Notes under the pieces: model-generated
What the model was told of the DNA's origin: nothing
Seen by the model: the letters and a program-made list of their open reading frames with translations, nothing else
Databases searched by the model: none
Part shown: one piece after another, positions 9,003 to 17,345 of the stretch
Layout: the number at the start of each line of letters is the position of its first letter
Position numbering within the stretch: position 1 is the first letter of the stretch
NCBI GenBank assembly: GCA_963706385.1
Contig: OY970153.1
Span: forward strand, 1,116,001 to 1,180,000
DNA from: Poindextera sp963706385
Lineage (GTDB): Bacteria > Pseudomonadota > Alphaproteobacteria > Caulobacterales > Caulobacteraceae
DNA length: 64,000 nucleotides
Direction: 5' to 3'
Program-made: the position numbers and the translations under genes

Positions 9003-10577
9003 CTACTCCGCCGCCGCCAGCGCCGGCCCGGAGGGACGCCAGCGCAGTCTCGGCTTGCGGGCCGCCAGAGTCTCGTCCAGACGGCGCGTCGGCGCCAGCC
9101 TCGGCGCGACCTTGAAGTGGTCGACATCGCCCGCCTTGGCCGCGGCGGCTAGGGCCAGGAGCGCGTCGCAGAATCGGTCCAGCTCGGCCCTGGGTTCGGT
9201 CTCGGTCGGCTCGATCAGCATCGCCCCGTGCACGACCAGCGGGAAGTACATGGTCATCGGGTGGAAGCCCTCGTCGATCATCGCCTTGGCGAAATCGAGG
9301 GTGGACACCCCGGTCCCCTCCAGCCAGCCGTCGTCGAACAGCGCCTCATGCATGCAGGGCCCGGCGAACGGCGCGGTCATCACCCCGCCCAGCCGCGCCT
9401 TGACGTAGTTGGCGTTCAGCACCGCGTCCTCGGCCACCTGGCGCAGGCCTTCGGCGCCGTGGCTCATCATGTAGCTCAGGGCCCGCACGTACATGCCCAT
9501 CTGGCCGTGGAAGGCTGAGAGCCGCCCTATGCTGGCGTCTGCCTCGCCTTGGGCGTGCTCGATGAGCGAAAAGCCATCCGGGCCATGAGTGATCCAGGGC
9601 GTGGGCGCGAAGCGGGCCAAGGCTTGGCTCAGCACCACCGGCCCGGCGCCTGGCCCGCCGCCGCCGTGCGGGGTCGAAAAGGTCTTGTGCAGGTTGATGT
9701 GCATCGCATCGACGCCGAGGTCCGCGGGCCGCACCTTGCCGACGATGGCGTTGAAGTTGGCCCCGTCGCAGTAGAAGTAGGCCCCGGCGGCGTGGGTCAG
9801 GCGGGCGATCTCGATGATGTCGCGCTCGAACAGGCCGCAGGTGTTGGGGTTGGTGAGCATGATCGCCGCCACGTCCGGCCCGAGCTTGGCCGCCAGGTCG
9901 GCGACATCGACGCGGCCGTCGGCCGTCTGGGCGATCTCCTCCACGACATAGCCGACGAAGGCGGCGGTGGCCGGATTGGTGCCGTGGGCCGAGGTCGGGA
10001 CCAGCACCCGCTTGCGCGCGTCGCCCCGCGCCTCGTGCGCCGCGCGGATGGCCAGAAGCCCACACAGCTCGCCATGCGCGCCGGCCTTGGGCGAGAGCGC
10101 CACCGCCGGCATCCCGGTCAGGGTCTTCAGCCAATGGGCCAACCTGTCCATCAAGGCGAGCGCGCCCTGGACGGTGGACGAAGGCTGCAGGGGGTGGATG
10201 TCCGAAAAGCCCGGCAGGCGCGCCATCGTCTCGTTCAGGCGCGGGTTGTGCTTCATGGTGCACGAGCCGAGCGGATAAAGCGCCAGGTCGATGGCGTGGT
10301 TCTTCTGGCTGAGCCGCACATAGTGGCGCAGCGCCTCCGGCTCGGACAGGCCCGGCAGGCCGATCGGCGCGGCCCGCGCCAGATCGCCCAGGTCCTCGGC
10401 GCCGAGGTCGGCGTCGGGCAGATCGACCCCGGTCTTGTCCCAGCCGTCCCGCTCGAACAGCAGCGGCTCGTCCTGCAGCAGGCCGCGGCCGCCGGTCAGC
10501 GACCGCGCCGGGGTCTGGAACGGCGCATGGGCCGCGCCGTCCGGCCGGGAGGGGCATCCAACCTTTCGCAGGCTCAT
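9003..10577 (-). CDS. gcvPB: Glycine dehydrogenase (decarboxylating), subunit 2 (P-protein beta)
   Basis: A 524-residue PLP enzyme half of the glycine cleavage P-protein, which decarboxylates glycine and passes the aminomethyl group to lipoyl-GcvH. The start is ATG 10577 (MSLRKVGCPSRP), overlapping the gcvPA stop by 4 bp (ATGA), so translation is coupled. The PLP lysine is K298 in HINLHKTFSTPHGGGGPG, with the cofactor-binding block CDGANFNAI near residue 271. The longer upstream frame is antisense-like read-through of gcvPA and is rejected. Last gene of the riboswitch-controlled operon. Confidence 0.96.
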   Translation of the reverse strand: MSLRKVGCPSRPDGAAHAPFQTPARSLTGGRGLLQDEPLLFERDGWDKTGVDLPDADLGAEDLGDLARAAPIGLPGLSEPEALRHYVRLSQKNHAIDLALYPLGSCTMKHNPRLNETMARLPGFSDIHPLQPSSTVQGALALMDRLAHWLKTLTGMPAVALSPKAGAHGELCGLLAIRAAHEARGDARKRVLVPTSAHGTNPATAAFVGYVVEEIAQTADGRVDVADLAAKLGPDVAAIMLTNPNTCGLFERDIIEIARLTHAAGAYFYCDGANFNAIVGKVRPADLGVDAMHINLHKTFSTPHGGGGPGAGPVVLSQALARFAPTPWITHGPDGFSLIEHAQGEADASIGRLSAFHGQMGMYVRALSYMMSHGAEGLRQVAEDAVLNANYVKARLGGVMTAPFAGPCMHEALFDDGWLEGTGVSTLDFAKAMIDEGFHPMTMYFPLVVHGAMLIEPTETEPRAELDRFCDALLALAAAAKAGDVDHFKVAPRLAPTRRLDETLAARKPRLRWRPSGPALAAAE

Positions 10578-11917
10578 GCCAGAACTCCCTTCAGGGCCGC
10601 GGTCAGGGCGGCGATGTCGCCGTCGGTGGTGGTCTCGGTCGCCGCCAGCAGCAGCACGTCGTCCATCCCCGCCTCGCGCGAAAGCCTGGAGAACGGCACG
10701 CCGGCGAGGATGCCCTTGGCCGCCATGGTCTCGACCACCTCGGCGGCGGGCGCGGGCAGGCTTATGGCCATCTCGTTGAAGAAGCGGCGGGTCAGGACGC
10801 GCACGCCCGCGACTTCGCCCAGCGCGGCCGCCAGCCGGCGCGCCTTGGCATGGTTCAGCGCCGCCAGCCGCCGCAGGCCGGTCTCGCCCAGCAGCGACAG
10901 GTGGATGGTGAAGGCGAGCGCGCAAAGCCCTGAATTAGTGCATATATTCGACGTCGCCTTCTCGCGCCGGATATGCTGCTCGCGGGCCGAGAGGGTCAGC
11001 ACGAAGCCGCGCCGGCCGTCGGTGTCGAGCGTCTCGCCGGCCAGCCGTCCGGGCGCCTGGCGGATGAACTTTTCGCGCGTGGCGAACAGGCCGACATAAG
11101 GCCCGCCGAAGTTCAGGCCGTTGCCGATCGATTGGCCCTCGGCCGCGACGATGTCGGCCCCCATCTCGCCGGGCGATTTCAGCAGGCCCAGGGAGACGGC
11201 CTCGGTGGCGACCACAATGAGTAGCGCGCCCGCGGCGTGGGCGGCCTCGGCGATGGCGGTGACGTCGCTGGCGGTTCCGAAGACGTTGGGGGTCTGGACC
11301 ACCACGCAGGCCGTCTCCGCGTCGATCGCCGAGGTGACCCGCGCTTCGCCGTCGACCGCCGCATCCTGGCGCACGATGGTCACGCCGGCGACATGGGCCA
11401 GGGTGGCGATCGCCTCGGCGTAGTGCGGATGCAGGCCGCCGGACAGCACCGCCTTGGGCCGGCGGGTTATGCGGTGGGCCATCATCACCGCCTCGGCCGC
11501 CGCCGTCGAGCCGTCGTACATCGAGGCGTTGGCCGCCTCCATGCCGGTCAGGACGGCGACCTGGGTCTGGAACTCGTACAGGTACTGCAGCGTACCCTGA
11601 GCGATTTCAGGCTGATACGGCGTGTAAGAAGTAAGAAATTCCGATCTCTGGATGATGTGGTCGACGCTGGCCGGCACATGGTGGCGATAGGCGCCGGCCC
11701 CGCAGAAGAACGGCCCCTCGCCCGATGCGCGGTTGCGCCGGGCCAGGGCGGACAGGTCCCGCTCCACCTCCAGTTCGCCCAGATGGGCGGGCAGGTCCAA
11801 CAGGCCGGTCAGCCGCGCCGCGGCCGGAACGTCGGCGAACAGCGCCTCCACGCTGGACGCGCCGATCACCTCCAGCATCCGGGCGCGGTCGTTTGGGGTC
11901 AGGGGCAGATAGCGCAT
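10574..11917 (-). CDS. gcvPA: Glycine dehydrogenase (decarboxylating), subunit 1 (P-protein alpha)
   Basis: A 447-residue partner of GcvPB; together they form the P-protein that E. coli makes as one chain. It begins MRYLPLTPNDRARML and shows family signatures YTPYQPEIAQGTLQ and NASMYDGSTAAAEA, plus EGQSIGNGLNFGGPY, where the catalytic lysine of single-chain enzymes is absent as expected for subunit 1. It lies 22 nt after gcvH and overlaps gcvPB by 4 bp. Its job is to complete the active-site cleft of the glycine decarboxylase. Confidence 0.96.
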   Translation of the reverse strand: MRYLPLTPNDRARMLEVIGASSVEALFADVPAAARLTGLLDLPAHLGELEVERDLSALARRNRASGEGPFFCGAGAYRHHVPASVDHIIQRSEFLTSYTPYQPEIAQGTLQYLYEFQTQVAVLTGMEAANASMYDGSTAAAEAVMMAHRITRRPKAVLSGGLHPHYAEAIATLAHVAGVTIVRQDAAVDGEARVTSAIDAETACVVVQTPNVFGTASDVTAIAEAAHAAGALLIVVATEAVSLGLLKSPGEMGADIVAAEGQSIGNGLNFGGPYVGLFATREKFIRQAPGRLAGETLDTDGRRGFVLTLSAREQHIRREKATSNICTNSGLCALAFTIHLSLLGETGLRRLAALNHAKARRLAAALGEVAGVRVLTRRFFNEMAISLPAPAAEVVETMAAKGILAGVPFSRLSREAGMDDVLLLAATETTTDGDIAALTAALKGVLA

Positions 11918-11939
11918 CGGCGGATGTCCGTGGGTGGGA

Positions 11940-12305
11940 TCAAAGGGTGGCGAGGAAGGCTTCGTAGGCGTCGCGGTCCATCAGCGCGTCGACCTCGGCG
12001 GGGTTGGTCAGCTTGACCTTGGCGAACCAACCGTCGCCTTCCGGCGATTGGTTGACGGTCTCCGGCGTGTCGGAAAGGCCGGTGTTGGCGCCCACCACCT
12101 CGCCGCTGACCGGTGCGAAGACGTCCGAAGCGGCCTTGACGCTCTCGACCACCGCCAATCCATCGCCCCGTTTAACGGCCTTGCCGATCTCCGGGGTCTC
12201 GACGAACACCACATCGCCCAGCTGCTCGGCGGCGTAGGCGGTGATGCCGATGGTGGCCACGCCGTTCGTGACCTCGACCCACTCGTGATCCTTGGTGAAA
12301 CGCAT
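11940..12305 (-). CDS. gcvH: Glycine cleavage system H protein (lipoyl carrier)
   Basis: A 121-residue lipoyl-domain protein. The lipoylated lysine is K57 in ESVKAAS, and the fold-defining DVVFVETPEIG and FAKVKLTNPAE segments are present. It shuttles the aminomethyl and dihydrolipoyl groups between the P, T and L proteins. The start at ATG 12305 has a strong ribosome site (AAGGAG). It lies between gcvT and gcvPA in one operon. The L protein (lipoamide dehydrogenase) is not encoded here and is normally shared with 2-oxoacid dehydrogenases. Confidence 0.97.
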   Translation of the reverse strand: MRFTKDHEWVEVTNGVATIGITAYAAEQLGDVVFVETPEIGKAVKRGDGLAVVESVKAASDVFAPVSGEVVGANTGLSDTPETVNQSPEGDGWFAKVKLTNPAEVDALMDRDAYEAFLATL

Positions 12306-12322
12306 CGGGAAGGCTCCTTGGA

Positions 12323-13477
12323 TCAGAGGTTGCGCGCATAGCGGTGCGGGACGAACGGCAGGGCGGCGACCTCGGCCGCCTGAGGCTTGCCGCGGACGAT
12401 GACCTTCAACGCCGAACCCGGCGCGGCCAGCGCCGGCGGGACGAAACCCATCGCGATCGGGACGGACAGGCTCGGCGAGAAGCCGCCGGACGTGACGCGC
12501 CCGACCACGGCGCCGCCCGCGTCGGCGATCTCCGCGCCCTCGCGCGCCGGCGCGCCTTCGAGCACCTTCAGGCCGACGCGGACCCGCGTCAGAGCCCCGC
12601 CGCGCTCGCGGGCGATCCTCGCCGCGCCGGGGAAATCGCCCGCCTTCAACCGCTTCTTCGAGACCGTGAAGCCGAGGCCCGCCTCGATCGGCGAGGTGGT
12701 TTCGTCCGCGTCATGCCCATAGAGCGGCAGGCCGGCCTCGAGCCTGAGCGAATCGCGGGCGCCCAGCCCGATCGGCTTGACCCGTGGGTCGGCCAGAAGA
12801 CGGCTCCAGAACCCGGTGGCGGTCGCCGCCGGAACCAGGATCTCGAACCCGTCCTCGCCGGTGTAACCCGAGCGCGAAACCACCAGCGCCTCGCCGTCCA
12901 GGTCGATCCGGCGGTGATGCATGAAGCCGAGCACCACCGCCTCGGGCATGATCGCCGCGATCACCACCGCCGCCTCGGGGCCTTGCAAGGCGATCAGGGC
13001 GCGGTCATCGGCGCGGATCAGCCGCGCCTTGCCGGCGGCGGCCTCTTCGATCAGGGCGAAATCACCGTCCTTGGTCGCGGCGTTGACCACCAGGTAGAGA
13101 TCGCCCTGGCGATGGTCGTGGACCGGCCGGCCGACCATCAGGTCGTCGACCATGCCGCCAGCGGCGTTGAGCAGCAGGGTGTAGCGCAGATGGCCGGGCT
13201 TCAGACCGGCGATGTCGCCGCAGACCAGCGTCTCGATTATGGCGCTGATCGCGCGGTGGTCGGCCTCCGGATCGCCGGTCTTCTGGTTCAGCGTCAGGAA
13301 GGCCGGGCCCATGTGCGAGACATCGAACGCGCCCGCGTGCTGGCGGGTCCACAGATGCTCCCTCAGCACGCCTTCGCGGTACTGCACCGGCATGTCGTAG
13401 CCAGCGAAAGCGACCATGCGCGCGCCGGCCGCCAAATGGGCCTGATGCAAGGGCGTTCGCAGAAGGGTTTCGGACAA
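12323..13477 (-). CDS. gcvT: Aminomethyltransferase (glycine cleavage T protein)
   Basis: A 384-residue folate enzyme that moves the aminomethyl carbon to tetrahydrofolate and releases ammonia. Family motifs include HMGPAFLTLNQKTGD near the N-terminus, SRSGYTGEDGFEI, and GLGARDSLRLEAGLPLYGHD in the folate-binding core. The start appears to be TTG at 13477 with GGAG about nine bases upstream, giving the usual N-terminus SETLLRTPLHQAHLAAGARMV. First gene of the operon; a tandem glycine riboswitch ends about 55 nt upstream. Confidence 0.96.
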   Translation of the reverse strand: MSETLLRTPLHQAHLAAGARMVAFAGYDMPVQYREGVLREHLWTRQHAGAFDVSHMGPAFLTLNQKTGDPEADHRAISAIIETLVCGDIAGLKPGHLRYTLLLNAAGGMVDDLMVGRPVHDHRQGDLYLVVNAATKDGDFALIEEAAAGKARLIRADDRALIALQGPEAAVVIAAIMPEAVVLGFMHHRRIDLDGEALVVSRSGYTGEDGFEILVPAATATGFWSRLLADPRVKPIGLGARDSLRLEAGLPLYGHDADETTSPIEAGLGFTVSKKRLKAGDFPGAARIARERGGALTRVRVGLKVLEGAPAREGAEIADAGGAVVGRVTSGGFSPSLSVPIAMGFVPPALAAPGSALKVIVRGKPQAAEVAALPFVPHRYARNL

Positions 13478-13532
13478 GACGCGGGACTCCGGTCGGCGTG
13501 AATGGCGGTCGCCCGCCTGGTTCTCACGCCCC

Positions 13533-13715
13533 CGCTGTCCTTAAGCCTGAGAGATTCCAGAACGGCCCGGGGCCGTCCCTTGCTCCTTCGGCGAGCCCAT
13601 CTTCGGGGCTGCTTTCCAGCGTCCAGTAGCCCGCGCGGTCCTTTTGCCTGAGCGTTTCCGGGGCGGTTGCGCCTTCGGCTCCGGAAGCGAATCCGGTCTC
13701 TCCCGCGAGAGCGTC
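13533..13715 (-). ncRNA. Tandem glycine riboswitch controlling gcvT-H-PA-PB
   Basis: Reading the minus strand, two successive aptamers show the glycine riboswitch hallmarks. Aptamer 1 (about 13715-13637) has GGGAGAGACC, GCCGAAGGCGCAA and CGCTCAGGCAAAAGGACC. Aptamer 2 (about 13630-13533) has CGCCGAAGGAGCAAG and CTCTCAGGCTTAAGGAC. A short linker joins them. Cooperative or dimeric glycine binding normally switches on the glycine cleavage genes, and gcvT begins about 55 nt downstream. A possible -35 (TTGACT, complement of 13742-13747) lies just upstream, in the gap after the CoA-transferase stop. Ends are estimated from motifs, not from folding. Confidence 0.95.
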
Positions 13716-13755
13716 CTGAGGGTGGTGGACAGCATGGGGAAAGTCAACCTCGGAC

Positions 13756-14943
13756 CTACTCCGCCTCCGCGCCCAACTCCGCCAGCACCTCGTCGGTGTC
13801 GCGGCCGATTTGCGGGGGCTCGCGGCGGATGCTGGCCGGGGTCTTGGAGAACCGCAGGCCGGGCCGCATCGCCCGGTAGGTCCCCTCACCCTCGATCCGC
13901 CGCTCCTCGAACAGGGTCTGTTTCAGTTGCGGGTCCTCGAAGATCTCCCGCGGCTCGTTGGCGCGCATGGCGGGGATGGAATTGGCCGCGCACAGATCCA
14001 TCCATTCCGCCGTGGTGAAGGCGGCCGCGGCCTCGTCCATCATGGCGTAGTATTCGGCCACCCGCGCCTGCCCGCTCGGCTTGGAGGTGAACCGCTCGCT
14101 CTCGTAGGCGCCGGGCAGGCCGCCGAGCGCCATGAACTTCGCCGACTGCTCGCGGCTGGCCGGCAGCACCGCCAGATGCCCGTCCTTGGTCCTGTACGGC
14201 CGGCGGTAGGGGGTGAGGGTGACCGTGTGGCCGAACCGGCCGGTCGGCGGGATGAAGGTCTCGCCATAGAGGTGCTCGGCCATCAGATAGCCGGTGAAGG
14301 TCTCCAGCATCGGCACGGCGACATATTGCCCCTCACCGGTGCGCTCCTTGTGCCGCAGGGCCGCGAGCGTGGCGATCACCGCGAACAGGCCGCAGGTCTT
14401 GTCGGCGACGATCGACGGCAGCGGCCGGAACGCGGCGGACGGATCGACCATCTGTTCGAGCCCGCAGGCGCCGGCCGCGGCCTGGATCAGGTCGTCGAAC
14501 GCCTGGCGGCCAGCGTAGGGGCCCTCGGGCGCGTAGCCCATGGCCTCGACATAGACGATGTCCGGCTTGATCGCGGCGACGTCGGCGTAGGAAAAGCCCA
14601 GCCGCGCGACCGCGTCGGGGCGCATGTTGTGGATGAAGATGTCGCCGCTCGCCACCAGCCGCCGCAGCGCCCGCCGGCCCGGCTCGGTCTTCAGGTCCAG
14701 CGCCACCGAGCGCTTGTTGCGATTGAGCGCGACGAAGATCGGACCCATGGTCTTTGAATGCGGCGCCTTGCCCCCGGAGCGTTGCCGATCGCCCGACGGC
14801 TCTTCCACCTTGATCACGTCCGCGCCCAGATCGCCCAGGGTCTGGGTGCAATAGGGGCCGAGCACGAACTGGGTCAGATCGATGACCCGAACCCCGGCCA
14901 GCGGCCCAGTCGCCGCCGTGGTCTCGCCGCTGGTCTTGCCCAT
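13756..14943 (-). CDS. CaiB/BaiF family (class III) CoA-transferase
   Basis: A 395-residue protein with the family opening PLAGVRVIDLTQFVLGPYC, the block GDLGADVIKVEEPSGD, and NRNKRSVALDLK. The catalytic aspartate of class III CoA-transferases is expected in the region of KPDIVYVEAMGYAPEGPYAGRQAFDDL; the AFDDLIQA segment fits. These enzymes move CoA between a donor thioester and a carboxylic acid such as formyl, carnitine or mesaconyl groups. The substrate is not predictable. It is upstream of, and on the same strand as, the riboswitch operon but has its own unit; its stop is about 40 nt before aptamer 1. Confidence 0.9.
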   Translation of the reverse strand: MGKTSGETTAATGPLAGVRVIDLTQFVLGPYCTQTLGDLGADVIKVEEPSGDRQRSGGKAPHSKTMGPIFVALNRNKRSVALDLKTEPGRRALRRLVASGDIFIHNMRPDAVARLGFSYADVAAIKPDIVYVEAMGYAPEGPYAGRQAFDDLIQAAAGACGLEQMVDPSAAFRPLPSIVADKTCGLFAVIATLAALRHKERTGEGQYVAVPMLETFTGYLMAEHLYGETFIPPTGRFGHTVTLTPYRRPYRTKDGHLAVLPASREQSAKFMALGGLPGAYESERFTSKPSGQARVAEYYAMMDEAAAAFTTAEWMDLCAANSIPAMRANEPREIFEDPQLKQTLFEERRIEGEGTYRAMRPGLRFSKTPASIRREPPQIGRDTDEVLAELGAEAE

Positions 14944-15131
14944 CGCGCCTCGCCTCCCCGCGTCAAATTATCGACCCAACCGGTTAAGCGACGAACGCGC
15001 CGCGGTCCAGCGAACTTGCGGGCGAATCGCACCCACGCCGCGCGGTATCGAAGCTTTAACGGCGAAGCCTTAGGGTGCGGATTGGTAGCTAGATGCGATG
15101 AGGCGGTCCCCAGAAGGGGGCTCGAACCAAC

Positions 15132-15335
15132 ATGACAGGCGATTACCGGTTTCAACTGCTCGATTCGGAGATGGAGCCCGTTCACGACTTGAACCTGATC
15201 TGTCTGAGCGATTCCGACGCCATGCTGATCGCCCAGCGGATCGGCGGCGGACGCAACGTGCAGGTTTGGGACGGCCGGCGGCTGGTCGGCTTCGTGAGCG
15301 CCCGGCCCGAGCAGGCTGCCGAAGTCGCCGCCTGA
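15132..15335 (+). CDS. Small hypothetical protein, 67 aa
   Basis: ATG 15132 follows a purine-rich AGAAGGGGG about 15-20 nt upstream. The short acidic protein (MTGDYRFQLLDSEMEPVHD) has an alpha/beta pattern, including AMLIAQRIGGGRNVQVWDGR and RLVGFVSARP. It resembles the many 60-80 residue alphaproteobacterial proteins with a strand-helix-strand plan (DUF6894-like), but the match is not strong enough to name. The 188-bp gap to the divergent CoA-transferase gene shows no other feature. Function unknown. Confidence 0.55.
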   Translation: MTGDYRFQLLDSEMEPVHDLNLICLSDSDAMLIAQRIGGGRNVQVWDGRRLVGFVSARPEQAAEVAA

Positions 15336-15504
15336 CGGCGCGGATCCGGCATCGACCAGGCGCCAGCGAAAAATCTCTGCCCCGAACGCGTTCCTCCACA
15401 TAAGCTTGGGCGAGGAGCCTCCGGGAGTTTGCCGTGACCGCCAGCCGCCGAACCTCCGCCGGACGCGGCGAGCGCATCGCCGCATCCGCGAGCCTCGCAG
15501 CCGC

Positions 15505-17205
15505 ATGAGCCGGCGACGGGGTCTGGCGTCGCTGATCGTGGGTTGGGCCGTTCCGGCCTGCGCGATCGCCACCGTGGGCCTCGGTCTGAACGGCTGGCTC
15601 GCGCACGGATACAGGTTCGACAACGCCCTCTACCGCGCCCTGGCGCTGTTCGACATCGCCAACGAGTTCTACCGCGAGCCGCCCGGCGCGACCGACTGGC
15701 GGTTCCTGGTCGGCCGCTGGACCGGTGTGATCTCGGTCTTCGGCGCCGCCCTCTTCGCCCTCGGCGCGCTGCTGCATGAACGCGCGCTCCTGGCGGTGGC
15801 GAATCTGGTGCGCCAGGAGGTGATCCTCATCGGCGGGGAGGGCGTGGCGACGAAGGGGTTCGAAATCGCCCGGCGAGCGGGCAAGAGCGTGGCCTGGGTC
15901 GGCGCCCCGACCCTGGAGGCGGTGTCGGTCCGCGCCCTCGCCCTGCCCTGGCCGCCGGAGGACCACGTCGGGACCATCGCCAACTACGCCGCCGCGGCCG
16001 ACCATATCCTGCTGGCCCAGGACGACGACGCCGGCGCCCTGGTCCTGGCGCGCGCGGCCCGCGTCTCGGCGCCGGGCGCGTTCATCACCGTGCTCATGCG
16101 CGACGCGCGGCTGGCCGAGGACGCGGCGGCGATGTTCAACGAACCGCGCACGCGCATTCTGTCCAGCGCGGCGGTCTCGGCGCGGGCGCTGCACATCGAC
16201 CATCCGCCGTTCCTGATCGCCAAGGATCTGGGCCATCACCGCATCCACGCGCTGATCGTCGGCTTTGGCCAGACCGGCCAGGCCATCGCCCGCGACCTGA
16301 TCGTCAACTGCCGGACCACCTATCTTGGCCCGCCGCGGATCACGGTGGTGGACCCCAACGCCAAGGCGCTGGAAGGGGTGATTCGGGTCCGCGCCCCGGA
16401 AATCGACGCCTGCGCCCAGTTCAATTTCATCGAAGGCGTGTTCGGCGCCCACGGCGTCGAGCCCGCCTTGGCCGCGCTCGGCAAGGCGATCGCCGAAGCC
16501 GGGCCGGTGACCGCGGCCTATGTCTGCCGCCATGTCGACTCCGAGGCGCTCGGCGCGGCGGGCATGCTGCAGTCGCTGCTGCGGGCGGCGGGCGTCGAGG
16601 AGCCACCGATCTTCGTGCGGCTGCGCGACGCCCTCACCCTGGCCGATGCGTCGGGCGGCGAGCGGGGCCTGAGCGCGCTGATCCCGTTCGGCGACCTGGA
16701 CTCGCTCATCGAGGCGAGCGAGTTCCTGTCAGACGCGCCCGATCACGCCGCCCGCGCCTTTTCCGCCGCCTACCGCGCGACCCTGCCGCCCGAAAAGCGC
16801 GACGATCCGAACAACCGTTCCGCCCGCCCGTGGGACGAATTGGACGAGACCTTCCGGCAGGCGACCCGTGACGCGGTGGCTCACATCCCCGCCAAGATGG
16901 CCAGCGCCGGCATCGACCCGGCCCTTTGGCGCGGGATCTCCGGTCCGCCGCGGCTGCCCCGCGAGATGCGCCTGTTCGCCGATGACGCCGAATGCGAGCG
17001 GATCGCCGAACTCGAGCACGAGCGCTGGAACGCCCAACGAAGGATGGACGGCTGGCGTTGGGCCGACCTGCCGTCCAAGGACGAGCGGCGGCGTCTGCAT
17101 CCGGATCTGGCGCCCTATGAGCGCCTCAGCGACGAGACCAAGGAGTACGACCGGGCCTTCGTACGCGAGACGCAACTGATCTGTTGGAGCGCGAGTCGGT
17201 CCTAG
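15505..17205 (+). CDS. Two-helix membrane protein with TrkA-N-like Rossmann core and C-terminal RyR domain
   Basis: A 566-residue protein from ATG 15505 (MSRRRGLASLIVGW); an earlier TTG in frame adds an Arg-rich leader with no ribosome site. Two membrane helices lie at about residues 8-30 and 66-90. Next come two NAD-binding-like segments: EVILIGGEGVATKG, and later HALIVGFGQTGQAIARDLI with a GxGxxGxA pattern, as in TrkA-N subunits of potassium channels. The C-terminus, about residues 490-560, is a RyR domain (ELEHERWNAQRRMDGWRW, then HPDLAPYERLSDETKEYDR). RyR domains in bacteria are thought to sense nucleotide ligands. The architecture suggests a ligand-gated ion channel or membrane effector. 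Not part of a recognised operon. Confidence 0.8.
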   Translation: MSRRRGLASLIVGWAVPACAIATVGLGLNGWLAHGYRFDNALYRALALFDIANEFYREPPGATDWRFLVGRWTGVISVFGAALFALGALLHERALLAVANLVRQEVILIGGEGVATKGFEIARRAGKSVAWVGAPTLEAVSVRALALPWPPEDHVGTIANYAAAADHILLAQDDDAGALVLARAARVSAPGAFITVLMRDARLAEDAAAMFNEPRTRILSSAAVSARALHIDHPPFLIAKDLGHHRIHALIVGFGQTGQAIARDLIVNCRTTYLGPPRITVVDPNAKALEGVIRVRAPEIDACAQFNFIEGVFGAHGVEPALAALGKAIAEAGPVTAAYVCRHVDSEALGAAGMLQSLLRAAGVEEPPIFVRLRDALTLADASGGERGLSALIPFGDLDSLIEASEFLSDAPDHAARAFSAAYRATLPPEKRDDPNNRSARPWDELDETFRQATRDAVAHIPAKMASAGIDPALWRGISGPPRLPREMRLFADDAECERIAELEHERWNAQRRMDGWRWADLPSKDERRRLHPDLAPYERLSDETKEYDRAFVRETQLICWSASRS

Positions 17206-17345
17206 GCCGGCTCATTTAGGCACGCTCCCATACAATCAGACCGACGTTCACCGTTTGGTTTCTTGACTTGGCGGGCCAACCTGAGGTGACTACCGCCTCG
17301 GCGGATTGACCGTTTTCCGGTGCAAGTCGAACTTGAGGAGGGGTC

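Noticed and set aside
13541..13747. Short minus-strand frame over the riboswitch
   Set aside because: The sequence is explained by two glycine aptamers; the predicted peptide has no protein-like conservation pattern.
15108..15135. tRNA-like T-arm (GGGGGCTCGAACC) upstream of the 67-aa gene
   Set aside because: No acceptor, D or anticodon stem can be built around it on either strand.
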